From the NCBI GenBank assembly GCA_018524725.1, contig JAEUWP010000421.1, positions 1 through 64,000 on the forward strand: DNA of 64,000 nucleotides, given 5' to 3'. The notes under the pieces were generated by a model, which searched no databases, was not told the DNA's origin, and was given only the letters and a program-made list of their open reading frames with translations. A program made the position numbers and the translations under genes. This document shows, one piece after another, positions 33,797 through 44,110 of this stretch. Position 1 is the first letter of the stretch. Every line of letters starts with the position of its first letter. This stretch comes from Podaxis mareebaensis. Lineage: Eukaryota; Basidiomycota; Agaricomycetes; Agaricales; Agaricaceae.

Positions 33797-36700
33797 ATAA
33801 GGTATGAGTCAGAAGGCAGCCAAGTGGAGCCTAGAGATAGAGCTGTCAAGTTCAGCAAGAATGTATGACCCCCCTTTGGTTCTCCTAGGTACCACCATTA
33901 GGCTGAAATATCTGGGCTTTGTTTTACTGCAGACATCATGACTGTACTGTGAGTTTCTGACTAAAATGAGGGAACTGGGTGAGAAGTCAAAGTTGTGGAT
34001 TATGGGGCCATTTGCATGAGAGTTGTATAGTAAAATGCAGATATAGTTGATGTTGTAACAATCTGAGAGAAACTCAGCCACTTGGACAAAAACCAGACCA
34101 TTGTCAGTGACAATTTCTTTGAGCACCCCCCATCTACACAGTAATTCTTCAAATATGAATGTTTCAAGTGTTCACACATTCTCAAGGTAAAACATATACC
34201 ATTCAGGATAGAATGAAAGTGAGCAGTGGGTATGCACAATGTACTGAAACCTGTTTGACTTAGGTATGAACATCATGTTGATGTATGCCTTTCTGAAGAG
34301 ATTGAGTAGAGTGGGGACAGTTGGAGGGATAAGAAAGTGATGTGAGAGCTATTTTTGACATTCATGATACATCTTAACAAACCATTTTATGTCTTGTTTG
34401 AGTTGCAGTCACCAAAACCATTCCAAGAGTCAAATATGAACTATAAATATGCCTTTATACCCCATCTCATTGTGAGCTTGTTGTACGAGGTCATAGCAAT
34501 GGTCCCCAGGTATGACAAGCTTATGTTTCATGTGAGGGTCTTTCTTCTAGAGCTTGCTGTCACATACAAAGAATTTGGCTGTGTATCAAATGAAACATTT
34601 AAATGCATCATTTGTGAGATCTGAGGGTTGTTTAAGGTCTGTGAGGAAAGCCTTGATGCATTTGAGCTCAATGTCACAAGCCTTTGCCTTGTCTGAGTGG
34701 GAATGGGAGGAGATGATGGTGGAGGGTGAATTGAACCTTTGTTTGAGAAAATTTTGATATGGAGAGTGTTAGGAGAATAAGAGGAGAGTGGGTTATGTGC
34801 CATGGACTCCAGGATTGCTTGAGCAGGAGCAATGTCATTCAGAACTTCAATAGTGAATGTATTGGATTTCCAGATCCACCATGGATCTTCTTGGGCTTTG
34901 GTTTCCAGAGTATGTGGGTGGTGCAAATGGTGAAGTGAGAGAGGGAAGGCATTAGTAGCATCTATCTACTCTTCATAGTTGTTGTTGGTTTCTGGGTCCT
35001 CTGGAGCTCAGGGGCATTGAGATAAGCCATCTGGGCTATGCTTATTGCCTAGGACATGTCTGAGACAAAAATCAAATAATAAGATTGCAGAAATCCAACA
35101 ATTAATCAAAGCTGAAGGTTGGATGTCAGGATTGTTGATCATGCCTTTGATATACTTTGTATCCACCTCTACAACCAGATTTATAACCCCAATAATCCAT
35201 ATTCTGACATCCTTCAGTGCCCTAAACAATCCAAAAAGCTCAAGTTTTGCTTGTGAGTAGTAAGATTCTTGATTGTTGAGTGTAATTGAGCTGAATCTTG
35301 ATGGGTACCATTTTCTGTCATCTCCAAGTTGCTGTAGAATGTATCTAACTGTGATTTAATGCCTAAAATAACTTCATTGTTGTTAGTGTAGTTGATAGCA
35401 TGGGTGTATGAAGAGTTTCTGGCCAAATTCTTCAACTCCTTCATAGCTGCTATTTCTTCATCCCCAAATTGAAAATCTATCCCTTTCTTCATCAGTCTGA
35501 CTAGCAGTCTTGTGATGGATGTGAAATTCTGGATGAAGATATGAATAGTGCTGAGGGTGCCAAGGAACTCTCACACTTCTGTGAGGTTTGAACATGGGGG
35601 CCAGTTGACAATTTTCTGAATTCTGGATGTATCTGGCAGTTGACCCTTGTAGGTACAAAGATGTCTGGCTATGACCATGGAAGGTGTGCAAATGTGAGAC
35701 TTGAGGGCTGAAAAGGTGCTGCTAGTGTGCTTTATGCACTGAATAATCTGGTTGACATTCTGTAAGTGTTTCCAAATGAACCATCAAAATTTCAAGTTGT
35801 TAGGAATTGTTTTGAAGCTATCCATTGTTTCATACCATGTTTTTGGTCCTTTAACTGGCATGTTGTCAATGAAAAGCACAGCTACATTGGGGATTTCATC
35901 TTGAAGGAGGAATGTGAGGTCACTATGTTGGATTTGCATTGAGTTCATATAGCCCATGGGAATAGACATAAGGCAGAGGGTGCCAAAGGGTGTTTGAAAC
36001 ATAGTGAGGTCCTGAGACTCAGGTGCTAGAGCTCATTGGTCAAACCTACAAATAAATCAAATACACTATAACACTCTTGGCCACTGAATGACTCAGCATA
36101 GGTTTCAATGATAGGGGGCACTCCAGAATCTTTGATTGTGACTGCATTGAGGGACTGGAGGTTGTGCATGAGGCAGAGTGACTTGCTATCCTTTTTGAGG
36201 ATGCAAAACCATCATGATTGATAGGAAGAGCTTGAGGGTTCATAGACCCTGGCCACAATCTTGGCCTTAATGATGTCAATGACCTAATGAAAAATGCCAG
36301 GAGGAATAGGGATGTTATATAGGACCCAGGGAATGTGCTTGATAGTTAGGATTGTGATTGGGTCAAAGTAGTCACTTGAGAACTTTCCTTTATTGTCTTC
36401 AGTCCAAGCAAATCCAAGCTGTTGGAGAAGCATTAAATAGTAAGTGAGCTTATCCTCCTTGGGCCAGAGGAAACCATCTGGATTAATATTCATAGATTTC
36501 ATTCATTCAAGGGTATAGTGCACTCTAGGAATCAAATCAGGAGGATGAGTGGAGAGTACAGGTATGGATTCAAGAGGATCACATGGTATTCAGTGAACAA
36601 TTTGGAAATTTTCTGGTAAAGTGGTAGTGATGGGTTTGATGTGGTTGGCAACTTTCTTATATGCATAGATTGAGACTTCAGATGATTGGACATGGTGTTC

Positions 36701-37464
36701 AAGCTCTGGTAGGTTAATTTCGTAGATTTCTTGCAATTTATTGATAGAATTGAATGATGTTGTGGTGAAGGCAAGAGGTGCAATCATTGAACAGGATAGA
36801 AAGGTGACTAATTTGGCAGGTGTGTGATGCAGCATGATGTGTGGATATAATTTTGTGTCTCCTTGGCTATAGTGGACTGAATCCTCAACATTCAAAAACC
36901 TGAGTTGTTTGGTACAGGTGGGTGAGCTTGGACCCTGGTAGGAATAGTGAGTGTCTCATTTATATTCAGGTCAAGAAGGGTGATATGTAAATCCCCATTA
37001 GTATAGTGATGAGTCTGGGCATGGATGAGAGTGAGAAAGGGGTGGCTAAGGAGCATCTCATATGGTGCATTTTCAAAGACCTGTACTTGGAGGTAGAAGA
37101 CACTACTGCTGATACAAACAGGTAGGTCATGAAGAAGGCCTAAGGTCATTTCCTTTGTCATGTTAGCTGATTCTATTAAGATATTTTGGTCCCAGAGAAG
37201 AGGTAAGCTGAGTTTCTCCTAAATATCTCATTGGATCTCTATAATATGAGAACTTTCATCCAGAATAGCATCCACAGTTAGTTTCCCATAAAGTTCAAGT
37301 GGAATAGTACACAGTTCTTCAACATGGTTAGCCACAATGATGAGATTGGCCATTGAAGAAAGATGATGGTGTAGGAAGGTAGAAGTTGGGAAAATGTTAT
37401 CATTCTGGTTTTCTTCAACTATTACAGTAGTGGCCAGTGGTCCTGTAGGTACCCAGTGACTCAT
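33797..37464 (-). pseudogene. Degenerate gypsy pol (protease, RT, RNase H, integrase)
   Basis: Fragments in order on the minus strand. Protease region 37464-36892: 'LTVDAILDESSHIIEI' and 'APYEMLLSHPFLTLI', where the active-site loop would be DGS-like. Reverse transcriptase around 36280-35780: 'FCILKKDGKSLRLVHNLQSL' in pieces, then 'FQTPFGTLCLMSIPMGYMNS' and 'VLFIDNMPVKGP', in which the catalytic DD pair has become DN. RNase H/connection around 35690-35210. Integrase around 34240-33800: 'LKEIVTDNGLVF' carrying the second catalytic Asp, 'YNSHANGPI', and the C-terminal 'TKGGSYILAELDSSIS'. Many frameshifts and stops; no intact protein. Confidence 0.85.
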
Positions 37465-37806
37465 TACCTACTTCTTAATATGTTTTCTTATGTCAGGTGC
37501 AATTGTATAGAGCTCTCTCTGGGTAAAGATGACTATCTCTTCAAGGCTACACTGTATAATATTCTAGATGGCCTTTGGATCTTCAATAGGTGTGAAAAAA
37601 TGGTACTGTGGCTGGTGTGAAGTAGATTCAACTGAAGGTGCTTTTGTAGGAGAGGTTTTTATAATGGGACTCATTTGTGAAGGAGGCTGTAAAGTCAGAA
37701 TAGATGGGATGTTTTGTGGCTCATTGGAGGTGTTTGATGGATAGTTTGGATTTGCTGGTGGGTTCTTTGCTCTCTCTTCAGTGCCAATGCATTTTCTGAT
37801 CTCCTG

Positions 37807-38876
37807 TCATTTCAGGTTTGCTAGAGTGACTGCTTTGAGCCTGGCAAGCTCCTCTTCATCCTGTGAGGTAGGGAATGTGATGTAAGGCATGGAGGAGGTG
37901 TAAGGCATGACTGGGCCATTTGGAGTAGCTGATTGGGGTACTGATATCTCCAGGATGTTTGCCTGGGCCTGTGCAACTGGAGGTGAGTGTGTTTTATACC
38001 AATTGTCAATCCTTTCCTTCATATTTTATCCAGGCATGGTTTGGGTCAATACTAGAATGCCATTTGGCATACAAATTCAATTTGTGGCATTCCAAGTACA
38101 CAAACCTCATTAGATATAATCCTCTGGTGAGGTGCATTGCCTAAACATGTGATCTGGGTCAGAGCAGAAGCCACAGGGCCATGCCAGTCATTACTATTGA
38201 GGGTTCTGCTGGTTAGGAGGCAGATAGGGCCCTTCTTGCAAAGGTAAGGAGATCTTGCCAGAAAGTCAACTGAGGAATGCATCAGATGTCAAAATCTGCT
38301 TGATTGATGACATGTTAAAGATATCTTGAGGTTGCAAGCTTATTATCAGAGCTAGGGCAGTAGGAAAGGGTTACAGGACATAAGGAGAAGGTGAATGGAA
38401 GGCAAAGTTGTTGCCTGCATTTGTGCCATCTAGTAGGAAACAAGCCACTTGTTCAACTGTGTTAAGGTCCTATGGTTTATCAAGAGGGTGAGTTGGATCC
38501 TGCAAATATAGCTGTATGTGGAGCTGATTTTGAAAATTAATGTGAAAACCATTCATGAAGAACTTGTTGCACTCTTGGACAGAGATAAGATTCCAGTTCA
38601 TTAACCAAGCTGCCCAGGTGATGAAGTTACAATAATACTCACCAAATTGGAATCAGTCTCACATAGGGTTGGCAGTGTGGTGCTCAACAAAGAGCTCAAG
38701 GTCTGTAATGTTGCAACAGGCATCATCCTTGGCTCCTGGATACATAGCTGTGATCTTGTCCCTGAAGTGGACCCAGTTATCCCCTGCTGTGGAAGGCCTA
38801 CTAATCCACACATCATAGTCTGGTCCATCAAGATATTGAAGTATGTGTGTAATTTGCTCATGCTGACCAAGTCCAC
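37807..38876 (-). pseudogene. Degenerate gag-like region
   Basis: Upstream of pol on the minus strand. Readable pieces include a capsid-like segment around 38600-38350 ('SVQECNKFFMNGFHINFQNQ', 'HPLDKP' stop 'DLNTVEQVACFLLDGTNAGN') and downstream pieces with 'SRTLNSNDWHGPVASALTQI' and a Cys-containing tail. One stop sits in a context expected from CGA to TGA. No intact zinc knuckle is seen. The gag identity is inferred from position and from the SVQECNKFF-type segment, which I associate with agaricomycete gypsy elements. Confidence 0.55.
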
Positions 38877-39171
38877 ATTCTCAACCCAGGATTTCTATCT
38901 TTTCAAAAAATTAGTAAAGTGTTCAAGGATGGCCATTGAATTTCAGAGCACCTGCACTATATCAAGAGGGCATGTAGTGTGGCTGGGATAGTGGTTGAAT
39001 ATAGATTGGCTGAGGCTGCATGCCTTGATTACCAGGGGGAGTGTTATGAACTTGCCCTGACTATTCTGTACCAATATCATCTACTATGCCCTTATCCATG
39101 AGCTCAGCCTTTCCAATGCCTCTTGAGGCACTACCACTGACACCACTGACACTACCAATTCTGCCAGCAAC

Positions 39172-39591
39172 TTGACTCACTACTGTAACAAAGCTTTTGC
39201 CAATCAATGTCTCCCTGGCCATGTATCCCTCTTCTCTGAAGATTGGCCAACTCCAGGCCCTCTATTCTATTCTACCAATTACATGATAACTGAGATACTA
39301 CACATCACATGGGAGAATGCTCCCTTCACTCATGTATTTGACCCCAATGGCCTTTATATCCAAATAATTGCCAATGACTTCAACTTGTCATGGGCCCACA
39401 GTTGGAAGATGATTCCTTATGCTGGAGAGCCACTTATATTCCTCCATCCCTATATGATGTACCCACCAGAAGTCATCCCTCATATCATTAAATATGAAGT
39501 CACACACAGACTCTACTTTCAAGAAGCAGAAGTCTACCACATTAATCCTAACTCCAAGGATTCCCCATCTATTTCTCTACAGCATACCTAG
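39172..39591 (+). CDS. Antisense ORF inside the retrotransposon, 139 codons
   Basis: It lies between the gag region and the 5' LTR on the strand opposite to gag-pol. The frame is open for 140 codons from a TTG and, past a single TAG, for 41 more codons with a Pro-rich tail (PPPPPPYLPPY). Upstream the frame continues through one TGA that may once have been CGA, into a Thr-rich stretch. The protein looks like a real globular domain ('TEILHITWENAPFTHVFDPN', 'LSWAHSWKMIPYAGEPLIFL', 'IIKYEVTHRLYFQEAEVY'), while surrounding gag and pol are riddled with stops. No family recognised. It could be a captured host gene, an element-encoded extra ORF, or part of a nested element. Confidence 0.45.
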   Translation: MTHYCNKAFANQCLPGHVSLFSEDWPTPGPLFYSTNYMITEILHITWENAPFTHVFDPNGLYIQIIANDFNLSWAHSWKMIPYAGEPLIFLHPYMMYPPEVIPHIIKYEVTHRLYFQEAEVYHINPNSKDSPSISLQHT

Positions 39592-40963
39592 CTCCCTCCA
39601 CTCTTCAGCATTGACTTCAATGTCCCTGGCATTGATAGATTGTCTTTAGAAGAACCTGCCATTGCTCCACCTCCACCACCTCCTTACCTGCCTCCCTATG
39701 TCACTGCAGCCCTATAGTTGAGTCAGACTCTTCTAACTCTCCACTCATTGGGAACTTCACTATTCCCTCCTCTGCTTCATCTCCTGACTCATTCACCTCA
39801 GATTCCTCTAATGGACAACTTCACCCAGACCTGGACTTGTAGTATGCACCTTCTGTCTATCAATTAGAATGTATGGACATATCTCCTAGTATTACTCTCT
39901 ATCTCCTTCCTCTCCCCCTGACTCTCTAACAACTCATCTTGTATTATTCTTGGACTTGATCTATTTCTGTCTCTTTAGTCTGTTTCTATTCTTATCCTAT
40001 CTCTGCTCTGTAGTTACATGTCTCAGATTGACTTCTGAACTTAGTACTATATCATCATAGCTTCCCAATTAGGACTTTAGATGTAATGCTTAAATAGTCA
40101 CTCATGTACTGGAAGCACAAGCTTCCAATATTCTAAAAGTCTCATTTTTGAAGCCCCCTCACAGTGGGCTCCAGTTGTAGAGTAAGTAGGCTCACTAGGG
40201 TGCAAGGGCCTGGTGGTGTCATCAACCTCAGGAGTACACCAAATAATAGTGGAGATAACTACATGATTACAATAGAAGCTAAAGAAATTAATCTACACCA
40301 AAGTATGTTAAATATACTGATTTTCCCAATTTCCCATGCAGCCATGTAGGTACCTCCACATCTCACCCTTTCTTTAAATAATGATGTCCTTGTCATTCCC
40401 CAATCCTACTACTGTTTCAGTTCCAAACACAGTTTGCACAGCTCCTAATTATATACATATGTGCAAGACTCTTAGTGAGTCAGTCAGTTGGTAATCAGCT
40501 GCTCAGTCAGTTCAGTTGGTTGTTGGTTGTTCAGTCAGTTTGGTCAGTTGGTTGTTCAGTCAGTTGATTCAAATGTCCAGTCTCTGTGTGCAATATGTAG
40601 ATGGGCTCATGAGCAAGCTCTCAGATGAGGTAAGGCAATGATGTCATGATGGGTGATCAAGAAATGGTGATGGGTGATGTGATGTGATAGTGTGATGGTG
40701 ATCTGATTGGATGGTTGATGGCTAGCAGCTGCTGGGAATTGATAGTACTCATGGCCTTATGGGGTGCTCATGGTGGTCAAGGAGTAGCAATGGGTAGTTG
40801 GCATATACATAGCATTGAAAGGTGAATGAGCAAATGGTGAAGGGATATAGAAATGAGAGGAAGGTCACAGATGACCAACAAAGATAGAAGGTCACAAAGA
40901 CTAGGGGTGGACTGTCTTGACAAGTCCAGGGTATAGGTAGAGGTCAGGACATTGGGCCCCTTG

Positions 40964-40977
40964 CAGTGGGCTCCAGT
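40964..40977 (-). other. Putative primer binding site next to the 5' LTR
   Basis: Immediately inside the right LTR the minus strand reads ACTGGAGCCCACTG, with TGGAGCCC two bases from the LTR end, where a tRNA primer site belongs. The same 16-nt string (CAGTGGGCTCCAGTTG on +) is repeated 802 bp further in, at 40162-40177, also followed by TG. The tRNA cannot be named from sequence alone. Confidence 0.5.
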
Positions 40978-41709
40978 TGAAAGGTGATAACCTCTGTTAG
41001 AGGTGAAAGACAAGGGAGTGTGGTCAAATCCAACAACTGCTAGGCCTCATAACTGACACAACACAATCAGGGACTTGGAACAAATAGACAGAGAATCAGG
41101 AGGATGAACAAAAAGAGAGTAAAAAAAAAGTTTGAAGCTATGAGGAATGGTGGTAGTGTTGCAAATGCTCGAGACAAGGGGGTTACCATTCCCTACTCCT
41201 AATACATGATTTATCTTCCTTTATATATGAGTAGAACTGAACTTTTGAGATGAGAGACTGTTTAGAAGAGAACAGAGGTAATAGATCCAAATGAGACTGA
41301 AAAATGTAGATAAACAATAAGACAGCAAATTTAGAAGGCAACATGAAACCAGATTATAAGAGCAGCTGGCCTACAATATGAGGGCAGCATGGATGAAAGG
41401 CAGAGTAAAGCTGGGAAGGCATAGACTGAAACACAAGCAGAATTTACAAGGCAAGGCTACCTGAATACAACTACACACAAAACAATAGAGAAGTGTACAA
41501 TCATGGGACTGGCAATGATGGAAGAAATGTAGAATTGAATATGCATAGGCATGACAACAATAAGATTCAGAAACTCAAATAGTAGAAGCCAAAAGTGGTG
41601 ATGGGTGGCTCAATGACAGGCACTCCAACAAGTGGTGTTCCACATTTGGCTAGTCAGAGAATGACATGAGGTTGCTGTTTTCACGAGCAACCAATCATTG
41701 GTCTCTACA
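40978..41709 (-). repeat. LTR (5' LTR relative to the element)
   Basis: Partner of 32647-33377, beginning TGAAAGGTGATAACCTC and ending GTCTCTACA on +. The two copies differ mainly by C/T and G/A changes, so the age estimated from LTR divergence would be inflated by deamination. Confidence 0.9.
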
Positions 41710-42060
41710 CCTTCATTATCAATGTCATACTTATTATTATCCTATGTAGAGGTAAATACATAGTTGATTACCTCTATGTAGTTGACTAAGTTATTGATTG
41801 TCCAATAAGTTATGGCCCTACAGCCATGGGCCTTGCTCTGCTAGTGTGGGCTGCCACACCTTCTTGTTGGTTTACAACACCTCACTTCTTCTGTTCCTCC
41901 ACATCTTTGGAGGGTCATATGGTGTGACTAGGGCAAAATCTGTGCCCTTCTCGAACACTCTATTCGAGTACTCCTCTCTGTGGGCCTTGATGTGTGTTCA
42001 TGTGCCATTGATACCATAGTCTTGTTCCTCGTCTCGCATTAGATTTGGCACAGTCACAGT
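41710..42060. repeat. Repeat flank on the right of the gypsy element
   Basis: CpG-poor sequence continuing about 220 bp past the LTR before normal CpG returns near 41930. It holds an imperfect inverted repeat (CTATGTAGAGGTAA near 41740 against TTACCTCTATGTAG near 41768) and shares the TTACCTCTATGTAGTTGACT motif with the left flank. Likely the other half of the older host repeat. Confidence 0.5.
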
Positions 42061-43279
42061 GTAAGTAGCTATCAAGCACCATCAAGGCCGTGAAACCCGC
42101 TCCCTGGACGAAGCGTATGGAGCATTTGTCCCAATACAAAAATAACTCATCAGCAATCTCCTGGCAACAGCTAGAAGGACAATATACTTACCTTCTTCAT
42201 CCCCACCTGGCATGGAGATATCCGCTCTATGAATAGCACCACGAATCGCTTGATGAAAGAGACCATAAGGAAGACCATCTTTAAATAGAGGGATCAAATG
42301 AGCCCAAGAAGACAAACACCTGGAAACTGAAACATCGAAGCAAAGTATGAGCGTTGGAATGGCAGAGGTGGTCGACCGAGGTGCACGGACTGGGGACTGG
42401 CAGGCTCCAGCTCAGGGAAATCATCCCGGAGGGCATCTTTGCTGACGGTAGTTGCCAGTTTACAAAGATCCCTTTTTTCACTTTGACTTTGGGCAGGGTC
42501 GTGTAGTGTGCTTACTGCATATACTCACCGATGCATACGATTGTCCCTCACCTCATAACAGCCCCATAAGGCGCATAGTTCCTGTCCTGTATACCAATGC
42601 TGCGAACGTCCCAAAGACTCGTTAGAAGGCATCGGCAGATTGTTCCTATGCGGATCATCACATCCCCGCACAATTCAACCTCATAGGTTGATCGTCCCCG
42701 TAAACTCCTAATTCGCCGCCCATTCCTGTTCTGGTGCACCCTTCACTCATCAAGGTCCTAGTCTGGAAGGGCAAGGTCCTGGCGAAGCTTTCATCCCCCT
42801 GCACTGCCAAACCGAGTTTGGCCATATTCGCATTTCTTCGTAGTCCTGTCCTCAACGACGTACGATTGCATCCCCATTAATCTTTCTAATTCTCAGAGAT
42901 AACTATGCAAGCTACAATCAACCTTACTCACTCCACCTGCACCTATTTAAACCCCGGCTAACACCGTCGTCACATTACCTTTTGTTCCCACCAATGTCGC
43001 GGTATCTTCGCATATCAGAAATCCATATGTCAATGTTCTGCGCTTCCGAGATCTCCACCCTAAGCGCTCCCCTATCAACATGATATCTGGGGGTACGTTG
43101 TCCAGATTTAGAACACTCTGTCGGACGAAGGGGCTGCGCTACCTTCCAGGTCCTCAAGTGTTCCTTCTACACTTCCAATGTCCCCGAGAACAACCTCACG
43201 AGAGTCACCCTCCGCTGGTTTCTGGCATAAATCAAGAGAAGCCACTTATGAATCACTGTACGATACCTGCTGCTGATTT
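42061..43279. other. Region with anonymous minus-strand ORFs
   Basis: About 1.2 kb. Short minus-strand frames (42082-42315, 42548-42739, 42658-42855) have ordinary composition, for example AKLGLAVQGDESFARTLPFQ, and one ends at a plausible donor. I could not assemble them into a gene or recognise a domain. They may be a decayed gene cut by the neighbouring repeat. Confidence 0.3.
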
Positions 43280-44053
43280 TTATTGATGTGAAACGCGGAA
43301 AAAAGGTCGAGGGATAGGTATGCCCTTGATATGGGTCGGATAGCTGTATTGTACACCAGAGATCACATTGTCATGGCCGTAGCGTTGAAGCATAAACCAA
43401 TGACCACCCATGACCATGAGTAATTGTTGAGACGTGAACTCAGGAAGAGGGATGCATCTTTGATTCCCTCCCATTGCTATGGTATGTCTCCCACCAACAC
43501 CTTAGTCCATCTTTAGGCGCGACCGCCCATTGGGCAACCAGTGCAAAAGAATTATTATGAACGAGGTCGCACCCTGTGAGCGCTGCAAAAGGCCTCGCTG
43601 CATCAACGTCGTTAGTGACAACTATGGGTAATAGATCAAGGAACAAAAAATTCATCTGACATGATGTCCACGGCTTAGGTGTTTTACCGTCTTCCACGAA
43701 ATACACATCGCAAATGCAGGTGAGCTTATCAAACCGGTCTCATGGTCGCTAAAATGCATCAGATGCCTCAATTTGAGGTTTTTCTGGCTTCTCAGCTTCA
43801 CCTTCGGCCTCGGAGTGCGTTGGATACACAGCTTCATGAAACCCCTGGATTGATTGATCATCTGATCAACGCATGACGGAATCTCACTCGGAACACCATG
43901 CCACCGAAAACCTGACTGGAAGCTGAGTGTGATCAGATCATTCTCCACTGCCCAGGTGTGAACGTAGTGGTCGAATTCCCTCGCTATTTTGGGAGGTAAT
44001 ATAACCCAGGCGTGCCGCTCCTGCTTAGTATCAAACTTCCCTCCCCTCCTCAT
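43280..44053 (-). CDS. Possible uncharacterised gene, divergent from a DUF6534 gene
   Basis: A candidate start at 44053 (MRRGGKFDTKQERHAWVILP) opens a frame with good composition ('REFDHYVHTWAVENDLITLS', 'MINQSRGFMKLCIQRTPRPK'). Two further frames on the same strand follow ('TSCQMNFLFLDLLPIVVTND' then 'QQLLMVMGGHWFMLQRYGHD') and would need two introns with weak donors. No family is recognised. Only 57 bp separate this start from the ATG of the + strand gene at 44111, which is tight for two promoters, so the model may be a relic or wrong at its 5' end. Confidence 0.3.
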
Positions 44054-44110
44054 TCCCGCCACTTCCCGACCCCAAATTGCTCTATACGGAAGCCCGATCC
44101 TCGCACTACT

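Larger units (their letters stand above)
32647..41709 (-). mobile_element. Ty3/gypsy LTR retrotransposon, decayed, transcribed on the minus strand
   Basis: A 9.06-kb unit bounded by two LTRs of about 731 bp beginning TG and ending CA. Between them the minus strand encodes, in order, gag-like, protease, reverse transcriptase, RNase H and integrase remnants, the gypsy order. Reading frames are broken by many stops, a good part of which look like CGA-to-TGA changes. CpG is nearly absent over the whole unit while TpG and CpA are abundant, the footprint of cytosine methylation and deamination seen in silenced basidiomycete repeats. No clear target-site duplication is present (CCCTT on the left, CTTCA on the right). 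A non-autonomous relic. Confidence 0.9.

Noticed and set aside
42642..42646. Search for a target-site duplication or further LTRs to the right of the gypsy element
   Set aside because: No matching direct repeat was found at the LTR borders, and no third LTR copy was seen in the window.
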